Below, piece after piece: positions 29,282 to 37,006 of a stretch of 46,526 nucleotides of DNA (position 1 is its first letter; the number at the start of each line of letters is the position of its first letter). The notes beneath the pieces were generated by a model. The model was not told the origin of the DNA. It worked only from the letters and a program-made list of their open reading frames with translations, and made no database searches. The translations under genes were made by a program, and so were the position numbers. This stretch comes from Legionella londiniensis (GTDB lineage: Bacteria > Pseudomonadota > Gammaproteobacteria > Legionellales > Legionellaceae). The stretch spans positions 90,981 through 137,506 of the forward strand of contig NZ_LNYK01000019.1 in the NCBI RefSeq assembly GCF_001467825.1, read 5' to 3'.

Positions 29282-30172
29282 ATGGAAAAAAATATGACAT
29301 TATCTATTGACAGCATCATATACCCTAAGCGACATCATTTAACAGGAAATAATAAACCGCTGGCGCTCGTTGTCCATTCACCTTACTGTTTTTCAGATAA
29401 TGCTACGAAATTTCAATTAAATATGGAAGAAGTCCGCAACCAGGGGTTTGGTATCTTAAATAAAAAGCAAATCACCTTTGATCAAGATGAGAAGCAGTTA
29501 ACAAATTCAATCAAGCCGATTATAGAAAGTAAAACAGGAAACAAATCAATATCGCTCATTTTTTATTCCCACGGGCTTCCTGGCTTTTTATTTGGGGATA
29601 GGGAAACATTTGAGGCTGAAGCAAAAGGCATCCGGCAATTTGTTTCTTTTGTTAACTTGTTAGAGAGTCGTATTAATAAGAAAATTGATAACATCATATT
29701 AAACGCATGCTATTCTGCTTCAGAGTTATATAACCCGAAGCTTAAAAAATATTTTTATTCGCCAGCAAGATTACTGAGTATTTTATTGCCAGGTAAAAAG
29801 GTAGTCGGCTTTGTTGGAGAACATGCCGGCGCAACTGTAACGCATATCTATAAAAAAGAGAATCAGAATTTTTCGGAAATCAAATTAAAACCGCATTTAG
29901 CGGCCATGTTATTTGAGGATGGCCAAGAAATAATAAAACCTGATGAACCGCTGTATTGCCTGGGATACATGCTCCCCAACAGCATTAAAAACGAAATCTC
30001 ATTTCATGGTGAGTTTTTTGAATCAATTTTACAACAGAATCAACAGGGGGAACTGATTCTTCCACAAATAAAGTTAATAGCGAATATAAAAGAAGATATG
30101 ACCAATTCATGTTCAGTAAAAAACAGCAAAACATCCAAAGTTTTGAGCCTTTCTAAAGTTAATATTTCATGA
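29282..30172 (+). CDS. putative clan CD (caspase/CPD-like) cysteine peptidase, paralogue 1
   Basis: A 296-residue protein that I cannot assign to a named family. ATG at 29282 is given. The ATG at 29294 (MTLSID) has GGAAA upstream and may be the true start. Hydrophobic strand-like segments carry the two hallmark blocks of clan CD peptidases: ISLIFYSHG with His97, and DNIILNACYSA with Cys143. A helical stretch (EAEAKGIRQFVSFVNLLESR) lies between them, and after them come a helix (ARLLSILLPG) and a further strand (KVVGFVGEHA). That order fits the caspase/gingipain/RTX-CPD fold. There is no signal peptide or membrane helix. The tail is Ser/Thr/Lys-rich. The gene is AT-rich relative to its neighbours and has a paralogue 101 bases downstream. 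Peptidase activity is inference. A non-catalytic relative of the fold is possible. Confidence 0.65.
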   Translation: MEKNMTLSIDSIIYPKRHHLTGNNKPLALVVHSPYCFSDNATKFQLNMEEVRNQGFGILNKKQITFDQDEKQLTNSIKPIIESKTGNKSISLIFYSHGLPGFLFGDRETFEAEAKGIRQFVSFVNLLESRINKKIDNIILNACYSASELYNPKLKKYFYSPARLLSILLPGKKVVGFVGEHAGATVTHIYKKENQNFSEIKLKPHLAAMLFEDGQEIIKPDEPLYCLGYMLPNSIKNEISFHGEFFESILQQNQQGELILPQIKLIANIKEDMTNSCSVKNSKTSKVLSLSKVNIS

Positions 30173-30209
30173 TTGGAAGCATGAATAGGATTTTCAAAAA
30201 AACACTATG

Positions 30210-30238
30210 TTGGATATTTGATCAAATTTTGCTATAAT
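30210..30238 (+). promoter_or_regulatory. promoter for the second clan CD-like gene
   Basis: A perfect -10 TATAAT (30233-30238) is 17 bases from TTGGAT (30210-30215), a three-of-six -35. It lies between the two paralogues, 36 bases before the second ATG, so the second gene can be transcribed alone. Confidence 0.5.
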
Positions 30239-30273
30239 TTTTCGAATAATTTTTACTCATCAGGAATAAAGCA

Positions 30274-31215
30274 ATGGGAAAAATCAGCCAATCTATTTTA
30301 CAGCCAGAAAAAAGCAAACAGCATTTATTTGGCTCTAAAAACACAAGCCGTACGCTTGCGCTTGTTGTGAATTCACCCTATGAGACAGAGGATTCTGCAA
30401 CAAGCTATAAATCGAGCAGCTCTTACCTGCAGAACGCCGGTTTTACTGTGATAAACAAAAAAGCATGTACTTACGGCGACTCCCCAGAAGATATTCACAA
30501 CAAAATCAAGCCTCTAGGACAAAAGGAAACTAATGAGCTGACTGCTTTCTTTTATTGCCATGGCGTGGTTGGCTGGTTTTTTGGCCAAGAAGGATCGCAC
30601 GAAGCAGAAATGGAGGGTGCCATTGAGTTTGCCAGGTACATTCGTGCCTTTGAACAACGAACCGGAATGAACGTTAAGAATATTGTTTTGTCTGGCTGTT
30701 ATACAGCGGTCGAACTATTTAACCGCGAGGAGGGATTATATATTAATTCATCAGCCAGATTGCTCAGCATGCTGCTTCCAGCTAAAAATATTGTCGGATT
30801 TTTAGGTCATCATGCCGATGCAAAAGTAACCCATGTTTATAAAAAAAATGATAGTAAAAAAAAGGATGCGGAAGAATATGTGGAAGTTAAGCCCAATGCG
30901 TATGAGGCTTCGGTGGTTTTTAGAGATGGTAACGCAATTGAAAAACCCCAAGAGGAATTATATTGCGATCACAAGTATACAAAACTTTTTGTAGAGGACA
31001 GTTTAAAGCTGGGCCCTACAAGTCAGGCTGATATTTTTAAGCCGGCCTTGGTAAAAGAAGAATTAAAGGAGAATAAGTACGAAAACTGGATTTTGGAAAC
31101 CGACGAGAATATAGGTTATTTTCAGGAACAAGTTTGCGCAGAAAAATCAGAAGAAATTAAAAAAGAATTTTCCAAGGAAACTGAACGGGCCAACTTGTCA
31201 TCTTCATTGAATTAA
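30274..31215 (+). CDS. putative clan CD (caspase/CPD-like) cysteine peptidase, paralogue 2 with effector-like tail
   Basis: A 313-residue paralogue of the preceding protein, aligning from LALVV near residue 28 to about residue 230. The putative catalytic blocks are LTAFFYCHG (His96) and KNIVLSGCYTA (Cys142). Spacing between His and Cys is again exactly 46, and the segment SSARLLSMLLPAKNIVGFLG is nearly repeated between the two. AGGA stands about nine bases before the ATG. After residue 240 the two differ. This one has a long acidic tail with Glu clusters (KSEEIKKEFSKETER) and ends NLSSSLN, resembling the E-block plus small polar terminus of Dot/Icm substrates. There is no signal peptide or membrane helix. 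Both function and export are inference. A CPD-like or inactive fold are alternatives. Confidence 0.65.
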   Translation: MGKISQSILQPEKSKQHLFGSKNTSRTLALVVNSPYETEDSATSYKSSSSYLQNAGFTVINKKACTYGDSPEDIHNKIKPLGQKETNELTAFFYCHGVVGWFFGQEGSHEAEMEGAIEFARYIRAFEQRTGMNVKNIVLSGCYTAVELFNREEGLYINSSARLLSMLLPAKNIVGFLGHHADAKVTHVYKKNDSKKKDAEEYVEVKPNAYEASVVFRDGNAIEKPQEELYCDHKYTKLFVEDSLKLGPTSQADIFKPALVKEELKENKYENWILETDENIGYFQEQVCAEKSEEIKKEFSKETERANLSSSLN

Positions 31216-31250
31216 TCTCGTATAAATTGCGATAAATATCTCAACCCTCT

Positions 31251-31288
31251 TGCGTTCCCTCCAGCTTTTTTTTGCTCACGGGAATGCA
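31251..31288 (+). terminator. possible stem-loop after the clan CD-like pair
   Basis: TGCGTTCCC (31251-31259) pairs with GGGAATGCA (31280-31288) with one G-U pair, and an inner AGC/GCT pair encloses a T-rich loop. It lies 36 bases after the stop. No T-run follows the stem, so its role is uncertain. The rest of the 178-base spacer before nadE shows nothing I can name. Confidence 0.3.
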
Positions 31289-31393
31289 GGAAGCATCAAT
31301 CAAAGAAACCGCCAATTACAAAACCTTGCAATACATAGAGAAGATTGGGTAATTAGGATAAAATAATCTTTTTTCTAAGAACCAATACAGCAA

Positions 31394-33016
31394 ATGCAGG
31401 CATTAACCCTTCTCATGGCACAGATTAACCCCAAAGTGGGAGCCATTCATGAGAACGCAGAAAAAATCATTCAAGTCATTAACCGGCATCAACAGCACCA
31501 TGACTTAATTATTTTCCCGGAGCTTGCATTAAGCGGCTACCCTCCTGAAGATTTGCTTCTACGCAACGAATTCCATGCGCGCATTGAATCAGCTCTCTAT
31601 GAAATCAGAAACAATGTAAAGAACTGTCATGTGATCATCGGCCATCCGAGCCTTGAACATGGTTATCGATACAATTCAGCCAGTGTTTTTCATGCCGGCA
31701 TGCAAATAACCCGTTACCATAAGCAGTTATTGCCCAACTATGGGATTTTTGATGAAAAGCGGTATTTCACCCCTGGACCAAAACATGCCTGCCAATTTAC
31801 CTTGAAAAACCGCCGCATAGGCTTATGCATCTGCGAGGACATATGGCAGGCAGGTCCTGTTGAGGAACTCATTGCGCATGACACTGAAATAATTCTTTGC
31901 ATCAATGCTTCGCCCTTTGATTACGATAAATATAGCAAACGGATAACATTGCTTGAAAAATATGCGAAACAAGGAGTTGCGCTGGTCTATGTAAATCAGA
32001 TTGGAGGTCAGGATGAGCTTGTTTTTGACGGCCGGTCGCTTGTGATGAATGCCAAAGGGGAAGTCACCGTTCGGGCTCCAGCATTCGTTGAGTCTTTGCA
32101 ATCTGTTATCATCGAAGGCGATACCATTTCAGGTGAGATAAACCCGCTCTTGGACAATGAATCGCTGATATATCAGGCTCTGGTTTGCGGCTTGCGGGAT
32201 TATGTAGAAAAAAACCATTTTCAAGGAGTCATCCTTGGCCTATCAGGCGGAATTGATTCAGCCTTAACCTTAACCATAGCAGTTGACGCCTTGGGGCCAT
32301 CAAAAGTGCATGCAGTACTGATGCCCTCCCGCTATACTGCGTCCATGAGCAATGAGGATGCGCTTTCCCAGATAAAAGCATTGCGCGTAAGCTTTACCAC
32401 TTTACCCATTGAACCGGTATTTAACTCAATATTAACTAGTCTCGCGCCAGTCTTTGTTGCGCGCGAACCAGATATCACTGAAGAAAATATTCAAGCCCGA
32501 ATTCGCGGTTTGTTTTTGATGGCGCTTTCCAATAAAACCGGTCAAATGGTGCTGACTACCAGTAATAAAAGTGAAACCGCAGTAGGTTACTCAACCTTAT
32601 ATGGAGATATGGCAGGCGGATTTGCCGTTTTAAAAGACGTGCTGAAAACCCAGGTTTATGCTTTGGCACGTTACCGCAATGGCATTTCCCAGGTCATCCC
32701 CGAACGGGTATTAACGCGCGCGCCTTCTGCAGAACTCAGGGAAGGGCAAACTGACCAGGACGCACTGCCGCCTTATGAAATCCTTGATGCAATCATCACT
32801 TACTACATGGAATATAACTTAAGCGCTGATGAAATCGTCGAACGGGGCTACGACCCAAGCATCGTTTTAAAAGTATTAAAGCTCATTGCCAGAAACGAAT
32901 ATAAACGAAGACAAGCAGCACCGGGAGTTAAAATCAGCCCCTGTGCCTTTGGCCGCGATTGGCGGTACCCCATCACCTCGGGCTTTGGGCCGAAGATTGT
33001 TGGAGCACGCGAATAA
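31394..33016 (+). CDS. nadE: glutamine-dependent NAD+ synthetase
   Basis: A 540-residue two-domain enzyme amidating nicotinic acid adenine dinucleotide to NAD+. The N-terminal nitrilase-type glutaminase has the triad Glu43 (FPELALSGY), Lys110 (YHKQLLPNYG) and Cys147 (CICEDIWQ). The C-terminal synthetase has the ATP-pyrophosphatase loop SGGIDS at 284-289, then TTSNKSETAVGYSTLYGDMAGGFAV and RAPSAELREGQTDQD. With both domains present it can use glutamine rather than free ammonia. The first ATG at 31394 gives a normal N-terminus, although its ribosome site is weak. Confidence 0.97.
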   Translation: MQALTLLMAQINPKVGAIHENAEKIIQVINRHQQHHDLIIFPELALSGYPPEDLLLRNEFHARIESALYEIRNNVKNCHVIIGHPSLEHGYRYNSASVFHAGMQITRYHKQLLPNYGIFDEKRYFTPGPKHACQFTLKNRRIGLCICEDIWQAGPVEELIAHDTEIILCINASPFDYDKYSKRITLLEKYAKQGVALVYVNQIGGQDELVFDGRSLVMNAKGEVTVRAPAFVESLQSVIIEGDTISGEINPLLDNESLIYQALVCGLRDYVEKNHFQGVILGLSGGIDSALTLTIAVDALGPSKVHAVLMPSRYTASMSNEDALSQIKALRVSFTTLPIEPVFNSILTSLAPVFVAREPDITEENIQARIRGLFLMALSNKTGQMVLTTSNKSETAVGYSTLYGDMAGGFAVLKDVLKTQVYALARYRNGISQVIPERVLTRAPSAELREGQTDQDALPPYEILDAIITYYMEYNLSADEIVERGYDPSIVLKVLKLIARNEYKRRQAAPGVKISPCAFGRDWRYPITSGFGPKIVGARE

Positions 33017-33100
33017 TTTTTTGCGTTTTGCCCTAAGCTCATACTTGCAAATTAAGGCCAAAACGTTAACATGGAAAGGTTTTATCGAACAAGGAGTGTC

Positions 33101-33742
33101 ATGAGAATCAAAGCCTTAACCGCCGCGCTACTTACGGCAAACCTTGCAACTGCCGCAACACCGATTGACGGTTGGTACAGCTCGCTCTTCGGAGGCTACG
33201 CCTACCTTCCGGACAATGTCAGCAATACCCGCCTTGGCCTAACCCGCGCTGATGCCGTTTATGAAGGAGGTTTTGACGCAGGCGGCAGTATTGGGTACAA
33301 AAGCAATCCACTGCGTTATGAAGGCGAGCTTACTTATATCAATGCCAAGATTGATCATTTCAGGATTAATAACACCCGGCAGATTGCACCCCGCGGTTAT
33401 GCAACTTCAATATTGGCCATGGCCAATGTTTACTATGACTTTCCAGGCATACTTGCGGCCTCCATTGAACCTTTTCTTGGAATTGGCCTTGGCTACGGCT
33501 GGGTAAAAGCTGAGTTAGACAGTTCAGGCCCATCAGGCCCCACCCGCTTCACTGGTGAAAACAGCGTCTTTGCCTATCAGGCCACTGCCGGCTTGACTTA
33601 CAACTTTGCTGAGAATTACGCTTTGACCTTGGGGTACCGCTATGTCGCAACAGAAGAAGTGCATGATTTGGGTAAAGTTTTTCAAGCCCACCTCGCCAAT
33701 GTAGGTGTGGTCTATCGTTTTTGTGAAAATCGCTATAAATAA
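33101..33742 (+). CDS. small outer-membrane beta-barrel protein
   Basis: A 213-residue outer-membrane protein of the OmpA-like/PF13505 barrel type. ATG at 33101 is used because AAGGAG stands seven bases upstream and a signal peptide starts there (MRIKALTAALLTANLATA). An in-frame ATG ten codons earlier lacks both. The mature protein has the alternating pattern of strands with aromatic girdles (WYSSLFGGYAYLP, LEPFLGIGLGYGWV, YALTLGYRYVA), consistent with about eight strands. It ends VGVVYRFCENRYK, with the barrel strand slightly before the C-terminus. The next gene encodes another barrel nine bases downstream, so the two form an operon. Function is unknown; adhesin or surface antigen roles are typical guesses. 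Confidence 0.8.
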   Translation: MRIKALTAALLTANLATAATPIDGWYSSLFGGYAYLPDNVSNTRLGLTRADAVYEGGFDAGGSIGYKSNPLRYEGELTYINAKIDHFRINNTRQIAPRGYATSILAMANVYYDFPGILAASIEPFLGIGLGYGWVKAELDSSGPSGPTRFTGENSVFAYQATAGLTYNFAENYALTLGYRYVATEEVHDLGKVFQAHLANVGVVYRFCENRYK

Positions 33743-33751
33743 GGATGTACA

Positions 33752-34468
33752 ATGCAACAGATAGTCAGATATATGCTTCCAGGCTTGTTTTTTATGCATG
33801 GCGTGTCTTATGCCTTAAATCCTTACCCGGGATTCTATGCCGGCATTATTTTAGGCGGAAGTTATTCACCTGATACGACGATTACTTTTTCTGAGCCTGC
33901 AGCCCAAACTCCTGCTTGTCCGTTTAATCTTTGCCTTCCCAACCGCAAGGGGGATCTCTCTTATTCCGGATATGGCAATATTGGCGGACAAATTGGATAC
34001 CGTTTTAGCGGATTTCGCGTTGAACTGGAGCCCGTCGTCAATTATAACCCTTACCAGGACATTACCGTTGGCAATACTCTCTATAGAAGCCCCAAGTCCA
34101 GTACAGGCGTTCGCCTTAAAGGCAGCACGACTACAGCCATGTTGATGTTCAACGGCTATTATGATTTTTTCACATTCTGCGAGTCATGGAACCTCGTACC
34201 ATATGCAGGTGCCGGCGTGGGTTATGCATATATCAAAAATGATATAGAGTTTTATTGCAATAATAAAAGCATTCCCTGCACAAATATTTCCGATTCAACC
34301 AGCACCACTGCCCTGCAAGGAATTTTAGGGCTTGGTTATCACCTGGATGACTTCACCTGGTTCGGACTGGATTACCGCTATATCGCCACAGGCCATAGCG
34401 ATATGCTGGATTCAAATGTACAGGTACATACAATTAATTTAAGCTTTAATGGATCGCTTTGCCTTTAA
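33752..34468 (+). CDS. small outer-membrane beta-barrel protein
   Basis: A 238-residue barrel protein following the previous one by nine bases. AAGGA stands about eight bases before the ATG. A signal peptide occupies residues 1-22 (ending GVSYA). The mature start, LNPYPGFYAGIILGGSYSP, is typical of Legionella-type OmpA-like barrels, with later strands GQIGYRFSGFRVELEP, LVPYAGAGVGYAYI and FTWFGLDYRYIATG. The final strand VHTINLSFNGSL ends close to the C-terminus, as needed for BAM recognition. Four loop cysteines (two in CPFNLC, two in CNNKSIPC) are unusual for such barrels and may form disulfides. It is similar in kind, but not obviously in sequence, to the upstream barrel. Confidence 0.8.
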   Translation: MQQIVRYMLPGLFFMHGVSYALNPYPGFYAGIILGGSYSPDTTITFSEPAAQTPACPFNLCLPNRKGDLSYSGYGNIGGQIGYRFSGFRVELEPVVNYNPYQDITVGNTLYRSPKSSTGVRLKGSTTTAMLMFNGYYDFFTFCESWNLVPYAGAGVGYAYIKNDIEFYCNNKSIPCTNISDSTSTTALQGILGLGYHLDDFTWFGLDYRYIATGHSDMLDSNVQVHTINLSFNGSLCL

Positions 34469-34489
34469 ATATCAATTATCTGGTGCAGC

Positions 34490-35152
34490 ATGACCTATCA
34501 AATCTTACCGTCCCTGCTTTCAGCTGATTTACTGAAATTGGGTCAGGAAATTGAAGCAGTCATTCAGGCTGACGCTGACATGCTTCATTTTGATGTTATG
34601 GATAACCATTATGTACCCAACTTAACTTTTGGCCCTGCTTTATGCGCGCATATTCGCAAACAGTTTACAAAAATTCCAATCGACGTTCATTTAATGACCA
34701 CTCCCGTAGACAACTTGATCCAACAGTTCGCCAAAGCAGGCGCTACCCGCATCAGCATCCACCCGGATGCAACCATACATCTTGACAGAAGTCTGCAATC
34801 TATTCGCGAAAATGGATGTCAGGCAGGTTTAGTGCTTAATCCCGCAACATCTACTGAAGCGTTGGCCTGGTCTGTTCACCGCCTTGATTTTGTCCTGGTG
34901 ATGACCGTAAATCCTGGCTTTGGCGGCCAGTCGCTTATTCCTGAGTTAATTCCTAAAATCAAGGTAATCAAAAAAAACTACCCTGACCTGGCTATTTGTG
35001 TAGATGGAGGCATTGATATCGGCAATATCGCACAACTTGCTGAGGCAGGAGCCACAGAATTTGTTGCGGGCTCTGCTATATTTAACAGTATTGATTACAA
35101 AAGCACAATCAAAGAAATGAGGCGGCGGCTAAACGTCCTTAGGCCAAGTTAA
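34490..35152 (+). CDS. rpe: ribulose-phosphate 3-epimerase
   Basis: A 220-residue TIM-barrel enzyme interconverting ribulose 5-phosphate and xylulose 5-phosphate in the pentose phosphate pathway. It starts ILPSLLSADLLKLGQE, has the metal-site segment MLHFDVMDNHYVPNLTFGP and IDVHLM, then LVMTVNPGFGGQSLIPE and CVDGGID, all canonical. It lies 21 bases after the second barrel gene and 60 bases before the lytic transglycosylase. No clear ribosome site is visible before the ATG. Confidence 0.97.
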   Translation: MTYQILPSLLSADLLKLGQEIEAVIQADADMLHFDVMDNHYVPNLTFGPALCAHIRKQFTKIPIDVHLMTTPVDNLIQQFAKAGATRISIHPDATIHLDRSLQSIRENGCQAGLVLNPATSTEALAWSVHRLDFVLVMTVNPGFGGQSLIPELIPKIKVIKKNYPDLAICVDGGIDIGNIAQLAEAGATEFVAGSAIFNSIDYKSTIKEMRRRLNVLRPS

Positions 35153-35212
35153 ACTGTCTGGTCATTTTTGCGAGAATTATATATCGGGGCGATCATCATT
35201 AATTATAAAACC

Positions 35213-37006
35213 ATGCTTGCTATGTCGATTAAATTGCAGTTATTCATTTGCGGTTTATGTTTAAGTGCTCTGGTATTCGCTTCAGATGCTAATCCCTATC
35301 TTGAGAAATTCCAGACTTATTTAACCTTAAGTCAAAATCTTCCTGATTACCCAACGCCTGAATTTATTGATTTTATTAGCAACGATTCCCCGTTGGCTAA
35401 CAAGTTGCGTGAAAAATGGCTTTATCAATTGGGTAGAAAAAAGGACTGGTCTACTTTTAATCAATTTTACAGGAATCCTGCCAGCATGGAACTGCGGTGC
35501 TATGCATTAGCTGCTCAATATCATCTGGGAAAGCAAAAGGAAGCGCTGCAATCTGCCGAAGCTATTTGGCTATCTGGCAGTTCGCTGCCGATGGAATGTG
35601 ATGAGATATTAAATATTTTACTAAAAAGCGAACAATTTAATGAACAGCTCATCACCAAGCGCATTGTGTTGGCTCTGGACAAGAGAAATCTTTCGCTCGC
35701 TCGCTATCTTTTAAAACAATACAAAAAACCCAGGTTGGAAGACATTCACTTACTCAATCAAATTTACCGGAAACCGAGCAGCATCTCGCTGCTTCAAACC
35801 GGCGAACTTCACGATGATTATTACTTATATGGCCTAAAGCGCATGGTCTCTATCGACATGGAACAAGCAGTTCATTACTGGAATCACATTAAGACCAAGC
35901 AACTCTTAAGCGAATCACAGCAGCAATCTTTTTTAGCCCACATTGCCTTATATAAGGCGATTCGAAATCATGCAGACGCTTTACAATGGTTTTATAAAGT
36001 AAAACCTGCATATTACAATGACTCTCTAGTTGACTGGCAGATCCGCTATGCCCTGAAACATCACAAGTGGCGAGAAGTGATTCGCATTATCAATCTTTCT
36101 CCTGATAAAGATAATCCTTCCTGGCAATATTGGTTGGCGCGGGCACTTCATGCTCAAGGCAAAATAAGCCAAGCACAAGCGATTTATGAGAAACTCGCTA
36201 AAATGAGGAACTACTACGGGTTTCTGGCCAGCTTAAGGTTAAAAAAAAGCTTTAGTTTTAAAAATGAACCGCCCGTTATCAACCCAAAGCTTCTTGAACC
36301 ATATCAACCCATTATTGAACTCATCCGCAAGTTATATGAATCCGGTCAAGCTCTTGAAGCTTCTCGCCTGGTGAATGATTTTGTACTGGAACTGCCGAAA
36401 GAAGAGCGCAGCGCACTCGCTTTATGGTTGGCTCAGGAATTACAGTGGTTTGAAAAGTCTTTATACATCAGCAACAATGATATATTAAATGATCAACTGG
36501 TCTTAAGATTTCCTCTGGCCCATCATCAGATCATCCGACAAAATGCAAAGCAATTTCATATACCGGAGGCATTAATTTATGCCATCATCCGACAGGAAAG
36601 TACTTTTCGAGACAACGTGGTTTCCAGTGCTGGCGCTCTCGGCTTGATGCAGGTCATGCCTAAGACTGCAGAAATGATTGCAAAAAAGGCCGGCATCCAA
36701 TACAAAAACCGGCAACAATTGTTTTCAATAGAGGATAATATCCGGTTAGGAACCGCTTATCTACAACAGCTTGGCAAGCGGTTCAGAAATCATCCGATGC
36801 TGATGGCTGCTGCCTATAATGCAGGTCCCTACCAGGTGGAACGCTGGTTGAAAAACCACCCGCCCAAACAAATTGATATCTGGATTGATACGCTGCCTTG
36901 GCATGAAACCAGAAATTACTTAAAAAATGTGATTGCATTTTATGCAGTATACCAATACCTAAAACAGGAAAAGCCTGATTTAAGCCCCTTTATGAAAGAG
37001 ATTTAA
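35213..37006 (+). CDS. slt: soluble lytic murein transglycosylase (Slt70 type)
   Basis: A 597-residue periplasmic enzyme that cleaves peptidoglycan glycan chains, leaving 1,6-anhydro-MurNAc. The signal peptide is MSIKLQLFICGLCLSALVFA, starting either at ATG 35213 or three codons later. An upstream TTG at 35168 is less likely. A long helical superhelix (U and L domains) fills most of the protein. The C-terminal lysozyme-like domain has catalytic Glu462 in AIIRQESTF, then SAGALGLMQVMPKTAE and AAYNAGPYQVERWL. The stop overlaps that of the convergent DegQ-like gene by three bases. Confidence 0.94.
   Translation: MLAMSIKLQLFICGLCLSALVFASDANPYLEKFQTYLTLSQNLPDYPTPEFIDFISNDSPLANKLREKWLYQLGRKKDWSTFNQFYRNPASMELRCYALAAQYHLGKQKEALQSAEAIWLSGSSLPMECDEILNILLKSEQFNEQLITKRIVLALDKRNLSLARYLLKQYKKPRLEDIHLLNQIYRKPSSISLLQTGELHDDYYLYGLKRMVSIDMEQAVHYWNHIKTKQLLSESQQQSFLAHIALYKAIRNHADALQWFYKVKPAYYNDSLVDWQIRYALKHHKWREVIRIINLSPDKDNPSWQYWLARALHAQGKISQAQAIYEKLAKMRNYYGFLASLRLKKSFSFKNEPPVINPKLLEPYQPIIELIRKLYESGQALEASRLVNDFVLELPKEERSALALWLAQELQWFEKSLYISNNDILNDQLVLRFPLAHHQIIRQNAKQFHIPEALIYAIIRQESTFRDNVVSSAGALGLMQVMPKTAEMIAKKAGIQYKNRQQLFSIEDNIRLGTAYLQQLGKRFRNHPMLMAAAYNAGPYQVERWLKNHPPKQIDIWIDTLPWHETRNYLKNVIAFYAVYQYLKQEKPDLSPFMKEI

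Noticed and set aside
29065-29319. 84-codon minus-strand frame between the SNF2 gene and the first clan CD-like gene
   Set aside because: It has no ribosome site or recognisable features, and it overlaps the promoter and start of the clan CD-like gene.
31216-31393. Possible transposase remnant in the spacer before nadE
   Set aside because: Only a short stretch looked transposase-like, with no frame, terminal repeat or motif to support it.
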